Of a stretch of 9,103 nt of DNA, positions 1 through 6,850 are shown in pieces. Position numbers and translations under genes: made by a program. The DNA comes from Candidatus Rokuibacteriota bacterium (lineage in GTDB: Bacteria; Methylomirabilota; Methylomirabilia; Rokubacteriales; CSP1-6), in the NCBI GenBank assembly GCA_003221435.1, contig QHRS01000142.1:1-9103 (forward strand), in the 5' to 3' direction. The first letter of the stretch is position 1, and every line of letters begins with the position of its first letter. The notes below the pieces were generated by a model that was not told the origin of the DNA, did no database searches, and saw only the letters and a list, made by a program, of their open reading frames with translations.

Positions 1-1
1 G

Positions 2-1975
2 GCCTTCATCGTCGCGCTCACGATCCCGCTCTCGCTCTTGTTCGCGTTCATTTTTATGGACCTGCGCGGGATTCCGGCCAACCTGCTCTCGTTAGGCGCT
101 ATCGACTTCGGGATCATCGTGGACGGCGCGGTCATCATGACGGAAAACATCGTTCGGCACCTGAGCCAGCACAAGCCGCAGGGGCGGAGGGTGCCGCGTG
201 AGGTGCAGCACGCGGCGGTCGAAGTGGCACGGCCGCTGACATTTGCGGTGCTCATCATCATGACGGTGTACGTGCCTATCCTGACCTTCCAGCGGATCGA
301 GGGGAGGCTGTTTCGTCCGATGGCGGTGACCATCTCATTGGCGGTGGTCGGGTCGCTGCTGCTCACGCTGACGCTGATCCCGGTGCTCTGCGGCCTCTTC
401 TTTCGGTTCCGTCGACCGTACCTGCCCATCCTCCGCTGGTGCCTTCGTCGCCCGTTGGTTCCCATCGCGAGCGCGGCGGCCTGCCTGGCCCTGTCGATCT
501 TCGTCTTCACGCTCCTGGGCAAGGAATTCCTCCCCGAGCTGGACGAGGGGGACCTCTGGGTGCGTGTCAAGTTCCCGATCGGCATCTCGATCGAGGGCGT
601 GAGCCCGTATGTACGGGAGATTCGCGAGCGATTCCTCCAGTTCCCAGAGGTGCGCGTCGTCGTGTCGCAACTTGGCGCCCCCGATGACGGCACCGACCCC
701 GAGGCGCCGGACAACGTCGAGTTCTATGTGGGCCTCAGGCCACGCGAGGAGTGGCGGACGACCACGGACAAGGAGAAGCTGATCGAGGCGATGACGGAAT
801 CGCTCGGGCACATACCAGGCATCTCGACGAACTTTTCGCAGCCGATCAAAGACAACGTGGACGAGGCACTCGCCGGGACCAAGGGCGAGCTGGCGATTAA
901 GCTGTTTGGCCCCGACATGTTCGTCATGGATGCCAAGGCCAAAGAGATCGTCGGCGTGCTGAAGGATATTCGGGGGACCGCCGACCTCGACTACGATCAC
1001 GAGGTGGGCATGCCGGAGCTCCGCATCATGGTGGACCGGGCTGCGGCGGCACGCCACGCGATCAACGTCCTGGATGTGCAAGACGTGATCGAGGCGGCAA
1101 CGAAGGGACGCACCGTCAGCCGGATCTTCGAAGGCGAACGAAGGTTCGACCTCGTCGTACGGTTGTTGCGCGACGGGAATGGCCTCGCCGGTCTGCGAAG
1201 TCTCACGGTCAGCGCGCCCAGCGGCGAGCGGGTTCCGGTAACCCAGCTCGCCGAGTTCATCAAGACCGATGGGCTCGCCGAGATCGTGAGAGAGGGTAAC
1301 GCCCGGCGCGTGGTCGTCAAGTGGAGTGTGCGAGAGCGCGACATGGGCGGGCTCGTGGCCGAAGCAATGAAGAAGGTGGAGGCGGCGGTGAAGCTGCCCG
1401 AAGGCTACCGTATGGTCTGGAGCGGCCGCTTCGAGGACCAGCAGCGGGCGCTGGCGCGCCTCTACATCATCGTGCCGCTCGTGATCTTCATCATCTTCAT
1501 CCTGCTGTTCGGCGCCTTCCAGTCGGTCGGCGACTCGCTGCTGATCATGCTGAACCTGCCGTTCGCGCTCATCGGCGGCACGCTCGCGCTCTATTTTTGG
1601 CACACCAACTTCAACATCTCGGCGGCCGTCGGCTACATCGCCGTCTTCGGTGTCAGCGTGCTGAACGGCGTCGTCCTGGTCTCCTCGATCCGGCAGACTC
1701 GTGCAGAGGGTATACCGATGCGCGAGGCGATCGTGCGCGGCTGCGAGATCCGGTTTCGCGCGATCATCGTCTCGGCCATCGTCGCGGTGATCGGCTTCCT
1801 GCCGGCGGCGCTCTCGCACGGGATCGGCGCCGAAATCCAGCGGCCGCTGGCGCGCGTCGTCATCGGCGGGCTCATCTCGTCCACCGTCCTGACCCTGCTC
1901 GTGCTGCCCGCGGTGTATGCCCTCTTCGACCGACGACGCCCGGAAGAGCGCGGCGCCCCGGTCCCCCCGCCCTAG
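2..1975 (+). CDS. CzcA-type heavy-metal RND efflux pump, inner-membrane subunit (5' end outside window)
   Basis: Proton-driven inner-membrane component of a tripartite exporter that moves metal cations from periplasm or cytoplasm out through an outer-membrane channel. The reading frame is open from base 2, so the N-terminal third lies outside the window; 657 residues are present. Fragment residues 35-49 read DFGIIVDGAVIMTEN, the TM4 proton-relay motif. D35, D41 and E48 have the spacing of CzcA D402, D408 and E415, which places fragment residue 1 near CzcA residue 368. The DFG...DGA form is that of the divalent-cation (Co/Zn/Cd/Ni) subfamilies; Cu/Ag pumps of the CusA type carry a DAA form instead. 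A large periplasmic domain spans about residues 175-480 (EFLPELDEGD, SQPIKDNVDEAL, GRFEDQQRA), followed by the last membrane bundle (LNLPFALIGG, GVSVLNGVVLVS, EIQRPLARVVIGG). The end at LFDRRRPEERG plus a Pro-rich tail is normal. Partner genes (CzcB/CzcC) are not visible. Substrate metal is uncertain. Confidence 0.95.
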   Translation, partial: AFIVALTIPLSLLFAFIFMDLRGIPANLLSLGAIDFGIIVDGAVIMTENIVRHLSQHKPQGRRVPREVQHAAVEVARPLTFAVLIIMTVYVPILTFQRIEGRLFRPMAVTISLAVVGSLLLTLTLIPVLCGLFFRFRRPYLPILRWCLRRPLVPIASAAACLALSIFVFTLLGKEFLPELDEGDLWVRVKFPIGISIEGVSPYVREIRERFLQFPEVRVVVSQLGAPDDGTDPEAPDNVEFYVGLRPREEWRTTTDKEKLIEAMTESLGHIPGISTNFSQPIKDNVDEALAGTKGELAIKLFGPDMFVMDAKAKEIVGVLKDIRGTADLDYDHEVGMPELRIMVDRAAAARHAINVLDVQDVIEAATKGRTVSRIFEGERRFDLVVRLLRDGNGLAGLRSLTVSAPSGERVPVTQLAEFIKTDGLAEIVREGNARRVVVKWSVRERDMGGLVAEAMKKVEAAVKLPEGYRMVWSGRFEDQQRALARLYIIVPLVIFIIFILLFGAFQSVGDSLLIMLNLPFALIGGTLALYFWHTNFNISAAVGYIAVFGVSVLNGVVLVSSIRQTRAEGIPMREAIVRGCEIRFRAIIVSAIVAVIGFLPAALSHGIGAEIQRPLARVVIGGLISSTVLTLLVLPAVYALFDRRRPEERGAPVPPP

Positions 1976-3866
1976 ACCAAGAGTCTGTGGGCGCGTCGCT
2001 GCTAGAAGACCTTCTTCGCGGCGAGGTCTGGCGCCAGAACACGAGCAGCGACCACAAGACCTTCTGGTGATTCTCCCGGCCCGCGAGGTGCTCGGCCACG
2101 AGCTGCGCGACAGTCTTCGGGTCGAAGAGACCCACCCGGGCGACTCGCTCGGGCGCCAGAGCCTGGGTGAGGGTGGTGCGAAGGGGGCCGCGCAGCCAGG
2201 TAGCGATCGGAACTCCGAATCCTTGCTTTCGACGACTGACGATGGTGTGCGGCAGGTGACGGCGCAAGGCCCGCTTGAGCACGTGCTTCATCGTCCATCC
2301 GCGGAGTTTGAGAGCAGAGGGGATGCGCCCGGCCAGCTCGACGAGGGCATGATCCAGGAACGGCGCCCGCACCTCGAGCCCTGCGGCCATGCTCGCGCGG
2401 TCCACGTTCACGAGGTTCTGACCGGCCAGATAGAACTTGCAGTGTTGGTAGATCAACCGCTCGACGGGATCGAGTCCTGGAATCTTGGCCAGGGGTCCGA
2501 GAAGCTCCTCGTACGGCTCCTCCTCACCCCGGCAGATCACTCTGAGCGCCCTTGAGAGGAGGCGGTACCGCTCGGCCGGCGTGAGCCCGCCGAGCAGGAG
2601 CTGTGTGCGGGCCTCGGGCGAGTGCGGGAGGCCCCGGAAGAACTGCTTGAGCAGGAATTCAACGCTTCCGTATCGGGGCGAGACCCGCAACCGAGTCACG
2701 GCGCCGATGGCCGCCTTCTGCAGCCATTCGGGAAGGCGCTCAATCCATCGCGCTGCGCGGTCGGCGAGAAAGGTCGGATAGCCGCAGAAGAGCTCATCCC
2801 CTCCGTCCCCGCTCAAAACGACCTTCACTGAGCCTCGCGCGAACCGGGAGAGGGCGTATGTCGGGAGGAAGGAACTGTCGACGAGAGGTTCGTCCAGAAG
2901 CTCGCCCACGCGGTCGAGGAGGCTCGCGGTGTCGCTGGCTGTGAAGACCATGTCCGCGTGGTCGGTCCCACAGTAGTCCGCCACGGCGCGGGCGAACGGC
3001 CGCTCGTCGTAGCTCGGTTCCTCGAAGCCGAGGGCAAAGGTCTTCACGGCGCCGCCGCCACCTATGCGCGCAGCAAGCGCGACGATGGCGCTCGAATCGA
3101 TCCCACCGCTCAGGAACATGCCGAGCGGGACGTCGCTCATCAATCGGCGCCGGACGGAGCATTCTCGGACGTCGACCGAGTAGTCTGGCGCGAAGGACAG
3201 GTCCCAGTACGGGACCAGGTTAAGCTTGCCGCCGGGCGACACGGTCAGGGTGTGCGCGGGGGGCAGTTTCGCCATGCCCTCGAAGATCGCGTGCGGGGCC
3301 GGCACGTACTCGAAGGCCAGATAGGCGGCAAGGCCGGTCACGCTGAGCTCGCGCGGGACCTCGGGGTGCTCGAGCAGGGCCCGCGGCTCGGAAGCGAAGA
3401 TGAAGGCGGTGGGGCCGGCGTAATAGTAGAGTGGTTTCTCTCCCATCCGGTCTCGGGCCAGAAAGAGCTCCCGGCGAACCGCGTCCCACACCGCGAACGC
3501 AAACATTCCGTCGAGGCGGCTCACGCAGTCGTTGCCGTACTCCTCGTACGCGTGCACGAGCACCTCGGTGTCCGACCGGGTCCGGAAGGCGTGGCCCAGG
3601 CGTGAGAGACGGACGCGGAGTTCCTTGAAGTTGTAGATTTCGCCATTCAGCGCGACCCAGACGGTGCCGTCCTCGTTCGAGATCGGCTGAGCCCCCGTCT
3701 CGAGGTCTATGATGCTGAGGCGTCGCACCGCAAGCGCGGCGTCCTCATCGACGTAGAACCCCTCGCCGTCCGGGCCGCGATGCCGGAGCGACGCGGCCAT
3801 GCGTCGGGCGATCGCTCGCCTGTTCTCCTGAGCTCCGGTCTCGAGGAAGCCGGCAATCCCGCACAT
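1872..3866 (-). CDS. asnB: Glutamine-hydrolysing asparagine synthetase-like amidotransferase (AsnB family)
   Basis: Class II amidotransferase that hydrolyses glutamine and passes ammonia to an adenylated carboxylate. It is either a true Asn synthetase or a paralogue that amidates a glycan or secondary metabolite. The start is fixed by MCGIAGF, where Cys2 is the N-terminal nucleophile. The glutaminase domain (about 1-215) has RHRGPDG at 28-34, NGEIYN at 74-79 and a SDTEVL loop near 98-103. The synthetase domain has the PP-loop SGGIDSS at 253-259, SGDGGDE at 352-358 and EVRAPFLDH further on. Two oddities stand out. The helix that normally leads into RRRLMSDVPLG appears about 12 residues short (228-240). 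After WSLLVF (ends at residue 610) an Arg/Ser/Pro-rich tail of 54 residues runs antisense into the pump gene. A frame change near 2040 would instead stop at 2002-2004, just past the pump gene. The gene lies 23 bp downstream of the GT39 gene, so they are probably co-transcribed. asnB denotes the family only. Confidence 0.9.
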   Translation of the reverse strand: MCGIAGFLETGAQENRRAIARRMAASLRHRGPDGEGFYVDEDAALAVRRLSIIDLETGAQPISNEDGTVWVALNGEIYNFKELRVRLSRLGHAFRTRSDTEVLVHAYEEYGNDCVSRLDGMFAFAVWDAVRRELFLARDRMGEKPLYYYAGPTAFIFASEPRALLEHPEVPRELSVTGLAAYLAFEYVPAPHAIFEGMAKLPPAHTLTVSPGGKLNLVPYWDLSFAPDYSVDVRECSVRRRLMSDVPLGMFLSGGIDSSAIVALAARIGGGGAVKTFALGFEEPSYDERPFARAVADYCGTDHADMVFTASDTASLLDRVGELLDEPLVDSSFLPTYALSRFARGSVKVVLSGDGGDELFCGYPTFLADRAARWIERLPEWLQKAAIGAVTRLRVSPRYGSVEFLLKQFFRGLPHSPEARTQLLLGGLTPAERYRLLSRALRVICRGEEEPYEELLGPLAKIPGLDPVERLIYQHCKFYLAGQNLVNVDRASMAAGLEVRAPFLDHALVELAGRIPSALKLRGWTMKHVLKRALRRHLPHTIVSRRKQGFGVPIATWLRGPLRTTLTQALAPERVARVGLFDPKTVAQLVAEHLAGRENHQKVLWSLLVFWRQTSPRRRSSSSDAPTDSWSRAGGPGRRALPGVVGRRGHTPRAARAGSGRWTR

Positions 3867-3889
3867 GGGTCAGTGAGAAGCGTGGCCGC

Positions 3890-5365
3890 TCAGAGCGGGG
3901 CCAGAATCGAGAACGCCCGCCCATTCACCCGTCCGCCACCCAGTCGCTGAACTCGAGACGCCGCGGATGATGCCGGAAGGACTCGGTCAGCGATGACGAG
4001 GTATCCGTCACGCCCCTCGTCCACCAGCGCCTCGAACTGGCGCAAGTCAGAGAGCAAGACGACGGGCTGCTTGAGAGAGAAGGTGAACACGAGCTCGGGC
4101 ACCTCGACGGCGTAGAGCGGCTTTGTCCGGGCCTGCGTGAGGCTGACAATCGCGCGGAGATCGGTCGCTGCGTTGTACCGAGGGCCGGCATGTGCCTGCC
4201 AGAGGCCCAGCCCCAGCGCGGCCAGAAGCCACACCGCCGCGCCGACCCGCTCCTTATGGGGCAGCGTGATGCGCGAATACCACGCGGCGATCAACAGCGC
4301 CACCGGCGGGCAGAGAGGCAAGTAGTACCGCATCCGCTGTTGATGAGAGAGGGCAATAAGGATGAAGACCACGCCGGCCCAGATCACCGGCAGGCGGACG
4401 CGACGGCCGCGCATCGGGTCACCGGCCCGCAGGGCGGACCATAGCGCGGCGGGGACCAGCGGCGCCCACGGCAGCAGAACCGTCGCCGTCTGCGCGAAGG
4501 GATCCATCACGGCCCGCCAGCGCCATCCACCGTGCGGGAGGTACCACCCGAACCAGTCGTTCACGGCGACGTCGCGCATCGCTCCCCCGCGGTCTGAGGC
4601 GGCGCCGAGCAGCCACCAGGGGACAACCAGCAGCCCGAGCAGGAGGAGACCAGTCGGCGAGGCGAGCCGCCGCAGCCCCGGCGGGCCGTCGACCGACAAC
4701 GTGTAGGTGGTCATGACGACCAAGCCGAGGAGCGCGACCGGCCCCTTGGTTAAGGAGGCGACCCCGACCAGTGCATAGGCCACGATCAGCGCTCGGCGAT
4801 GATGGCCGAATTCGGTAGCCACGAACGCCGCCATCGCGGCCGTGACGGCTAAGCAGAGCGCGATATCAGGCATGGGAACACGGGCCAGATCGAACACCCC
4901 GTAGGTCGTCACGACAATGAGGCCGGCAACCAGCGCGGTCTCCGCACCGAAGAGCCGCCGGGCGGTCCACGAGGTCAAGACGACGACGCCCAGGGCCGCG
5001 AGCAAGGAGGGGAGAGCCGCGGTCGATTGGGTGACCTGCCCGCCGGGCCAGGAGGCGAGCGCGATCAACCAGGCGGAGAGCGGCGGCTTGTTCAGGTGCG
5101 GGGTGCCGTTAAGGCGAGGCAACAACCAGTCGCCCCGCGCAAGAATGTCCTGAGCCAGCACGGGAAACCGGGCCTCGTCGTTGGACGCGAGGACGCGCGC
5201 CCCGAAGTCGAAGAAGAACAGAAGGGCGCTGACGGAAAGCAGGAGCCCCAGTCCTGACCAGGCTGCAGCATCGGGACCGCACAGGCCCACGATTCTCCTG
5301 ACGCCGAGCGCCACCAAATCCACATACCTCGCTTCTTCACGATCGAACGTTGCCTTCGAACTCAT
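3890..5365 (-). CDS. GT39 / ArnT-like membrane glycosyltransferase
   Basis: Polytopic inner-membrane transferase of the PMT/ArnT superfamily. Members move a sugar from a polyprenyl-phosphate carrier to lipid A, a glycan or protein on the periplasmic face. The 491 residues start with a short cytoplasmic segment and a first membrane helix at about 36-54. The first periplasmic loop follows with NDEAR at 62-66, the acidic pair expected to be catalytic, and NKPPLSAWL at 92-100. ARVPMPD (161-167) and SLTKGP (204-209) are also typical of the family. Many further hydrophobic segments run to about residue 400. A soluble C-terminal tail (about 410-491) is short, making the protein smaller than classical ArnT (about 550). 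The ATG at 5365 has no clear Shine-Dalgarno; an internal GTG preceded by AGGAGA at about codon 26 is a possible alternative start. It shares an apparent operon with the asparagine synthetase-like gene. Donor and acceptor cannot be read from sequence. Confidence 0.88.
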   Translation of the reverse strand: MSSKATFDREEARYVDLVALGVRRIVGLCGPDAAAWSGLGLLLSVSALLFFFDFGARVLASNDEARFPVLAQDILARGDWLLPRLNGTPHLNKPPLSAWLIALASWPGGQVTQSTAALPSLLAALGVVVLTSWTARRLFGAETALVAGLIVVTTYGVFDLARVPMPDIALCLAVTAAMAAFVATEFGHHRRALIVAYALVGVASLTKGPVALLGLVVMTTYTLSVDGPPGLRRLASPTGLLLLGLLVVPWWLLGAASDRGGAMRDVAVNDWFGWYLPHGGWRWRAVMDPFAQTATVLLPWAPLVPAALWSALRAGDPMRGRRVRLPVIWAGVVFILIALSHQQRMRYYLPLCPPVALLIAAWYSRITLPHKERVGAAVWLLAALGLGLWQAHAGPRYNAATDLRAIVSLTQARTKPLYAVEVPELVFTFSLKQPVVLLSDLRQFEALVDEGRDGYLVIADRVLPASSAASRVQRLGGGRVNGRAFSILAPL

Positions 5366-5497
5366 CCGTTCGTCGCTGTGCCCGTCCTCGCTGCAATCGG
5401 GCAGTCAGACGACGAGCGAGCCGGCTTTAGGAGGCCGCAGAACCTTCGCGGCTATTACGGCCGCAGCGATATATCCGCGGCTGGAACGGTGGAGCGG
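5366..5497. other. Intergenic region upstream of the GT39 gene
   Basis: About 130 bp between the small secreted-protein gene and the glycosyltransferase, both on the minus strand. It holds a 5-bp stem at 5448-5464 (GCGGC, 7-nt loop, GCCGC) and an AT-rich GATATATC palindrome near 5468-5475. The stem lacks a U-run, so it is not a convincing terminator. The AT-rich patch could be part of a minus-strand promoter for the GT39 operon, but I see no good -35 partner. No coding potential was recognised. Confidence 0.4.
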
Positions 5498-5791
5498 TTA
5501 GGCGGGAGGATCGCGAGGGCGATGCGGGTTCGGTGCCCGAGTTGGGCCGGGGCCCTCCTTAGAACAAGCAACGGTGATGGCGATAAGGATTGGCCCAGGA
5601 CGTACGCAGGGATTGGACTCAACTACGCCCGAGGATGAGGTGACCAGGATCACGACATCGTCGTAGTCGCCGTCGTCCCAGATTCCTCCAATCCAGGAGG
5701 GATCTGGGGGGTCAGCAAACGCCAAGACTCTCAGCGCGAGACACACGCTGACAACGACCCCCGCGACGACCGCTGACCATCGAGACCTCAT
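5498..5791 (-). CDS. Small secreted protein of unknown function with DPPDPSW...DYDDVV motif
   Basis: A 97-residue predicted protein of unknown function. Residues 1-26 form a standard signal peptide: MRSRW, a hydrophobic core (AVVAGVVVSVCLAL), then an AFA cleavage site before Asp27. The mature part opens with DPPDPSWIGGIWDDGDYDD, followed by VVILVTSSSGVVES. It then has a short hydrophobic stretch (PILIAITVA) and a basic, proline-rich end (HRPRDPPA). This layout of signal peptide, DPPDPxW, acidic D-D-V-V stretch and RxPP end matches, from memory, a recurring set of unannotated small exported proteins in uncultivated soil bacteria. I cannot name a function. Two cysteines remain in the mature protein (in PCVRPG and ACSKEG). 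It lies 132 bp upstream of the GT39 gene on the same strand, so it may be transcribed separately. The ATG at 5791 places the signal peptide correctly, though its ribosome site is weak. Confidence 0.72.
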   Translation of the reverse strand: MRSRWSAVVAGVVVSVCLALRVLAFADPPDPSWIGGIWDDGDYDDVVILVTSSSGVVESNPCVRPGPILIAITVACSKEGPGPTRAPNPHRPRDPPA

Positions 5792-5926
5792 CCCGGCATG
5801 CGTAGCAAGAATCCTCTGGATCCGTCAAGCAGTTCCTTCGGCGCCTCGCCCGTGCCGCGCGGCAGCTCGGACGATCCCTCCCCTGGGCGACCTCGTCAGC
5901 CTAGCGATGCAGGATCATCGTCCCTG

Positions 5927-5944
5927 GCCCGGTGCGTAACGGGC
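5927..5944 (-). terminator. Weak hairpin downstream of the three-gene operon
   Basis: GCCCG and CGGGC form a perfect 5-bp stem around an 8-nt loop, about 25 bp past the stop codon of the 293-residue protein. No U-run follows on the minus strand, so intrinsic termination is doubtful; it may only be a 3'-end stabilising stem. The rest of the 177-bp gap (5792-5968) shows nothing I can name. Confidence 0.2.
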
Positions 5945-5968
5945 GGCGTCTATACGATCCACCGTGTG

Positions 5969-6850
5969 CTACAAGACCGTGATGTCGATCACCAGCAAGC
6001 TTATGACGTATCGATTCTTGAGGGCCTGCGCGAGGTCAATGTTTCGCAAGGCGATCATCGTGATCTCCGGCTTTGCGAGCTGGCGCAACTGCCGGGCGGC
6101 AGCCGTCCCCTGCAGGCAGTATGCTCGGAGCGGATGCCCGATGTCCGGGCTAGCGAAAGTAAACGAGGCCGGTGCCCCCCCACTCGTGTTCAACCGTATC
6201 TGACTCACACTCCCCTGGACCCTCACGTAGTTCTCATCCTGGCCGTCCATGTCGCTGAACGTCAGCGTGTCCTTGGCCTTGTCGTAGTGCACCTTGATGC
6301 GGGCATCTTGAGCGTTGAGCGGGTGGGGCGCCGTCCAGGTATGGATCGACGTCTGCTCAGGAATGTCGACGTTGAACGCGTGTAGTCGGCCGCTCAGGCT
6401 GACCGCTCGCACGGGGTGGACTTCAAAGATATGGGCGTCATCCTTAGGGTTGAAGCCCGGGTGCTCGAAGAGACACCGAAAGAATCCACTTACGACGATC
6501 CCTGTCCCGATCCCCTGATTGAAGGTCGCGAGCCACGCCTTCGCGTTCTGCAATTCGCACGCGATGTGCGGCTGAAGCTGCTTGACCCCCAGGCAAAAGT
6601 GCAGATCACCATCGGCTGACTGCGTGATGTAGCGACCGCCCGCGGCAGCCAATGCGGCGGTGCGCTTGCCGGTCATAGGGTCCAACGTGACAAACTGCTT
6701 CCTCAAGAGCGTTCCGCTGATCGTAATGTCCTCGAGGCCCGCCAGACTCGACGCCTTCGGAACAATAATGGTCCGCGGAGGGCCGTGGCTCACGGTGTAG
6801 CCGTTGAGGAGCGGGGCCAGCTGACCAGCGCTCAGCATGGATTTAGACAT
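5969..6850 (-). CDS. Uncharacterised cytoplasmic protein with DGDLH...EVHPV OB-fold-like domain, coupled to two-component system
   Basis: A 293-residue protein of unknown function with no signal peptide or membrane helix. ATG at 6850 is chosen because it overlaps the kinase stop (ATGTCTAA) and has a strong ribosome site, GGGAGAGGG, just upstream inside the kinase gene. The open frame continues to 7141, but that part is a shadow of the kinase. Residues about 41-150 show a beta-rich pattern: ITISGTLL, ADGDLHFCLG (79-88), HIACEL with E99, VVSGFFRC (119-126), H130 and EVHPV (143-147). From memory this D-G-D-x-H ... E ... G-x-F-F ... H ... E-x-H-P-V series recurs in unannotated bacterial proteins that look like an OB-fold or small metal/nuclease-like domain. 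Residues about 185-293 may hold a second beta-barrel-like unit (YVRVQGSVSQIRL, then YVISLLVIDI at the end). Last gene of the regulator-kinase operon, so it probably acts in or is controlled by that pathway. Confidence 0.8.
   Translation of the reverse strand: MSKSMLSAGQLAPLLNGYTVSHGPPRTIIVPKASSLAGLEDITISGTLLRKQFVTLDPMTGKRTAALAAAGGRYITQSADGDLHFCLGVKQLQPHIACELQNAKAWLATFNQGIGTGIVVSGFFRCLFEHPGFNPKDDAHIFEVHPVRAVSLSGRLHAFNVDIPEQTSIHTWTAPHPLNAQDARIKVHYDKAKDTLTFSDMDGQDENYVRVQGSVSQIRLNTSGGAPASFTFASPDIGHPLRAYCLQGTAAARQLRQLAKPEITMIALRNIDLAQALKNRYVISLLVIDITVL

Noticed and set aside
335..1819. Long minus-strand open frame (494 codons) opposite the RND pump gene
   Set aside because: Its product is rich in Asp, Arg, His and Glu with no domain likeness, as expected for an antisense shadow in GC-rich DNA; the + strand frame matches CzcA throughout.
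2002..2298. Minus-strand 98-codon frame inside the AsnB-like gene
   Set aside because: Mostly a frame shadow; only its last dozen codons matter, as the possible true end of the AsnB-like protein.
5448..5464. 5-bp GC hairpin downstream of the small secreted-protein gene as a terminator
   Set aside because: No U-run follows on the minus strand and such short stems are common in GC-rich DNA.
5798..6385. Plus-strand open frame of 195 codons covering the 5792-5968 gap
   Set aside because: Two thirds of it is antisense to the 293-residue protein, and the gap part is Ser/Pro-rich with no recognisable domain or good start.
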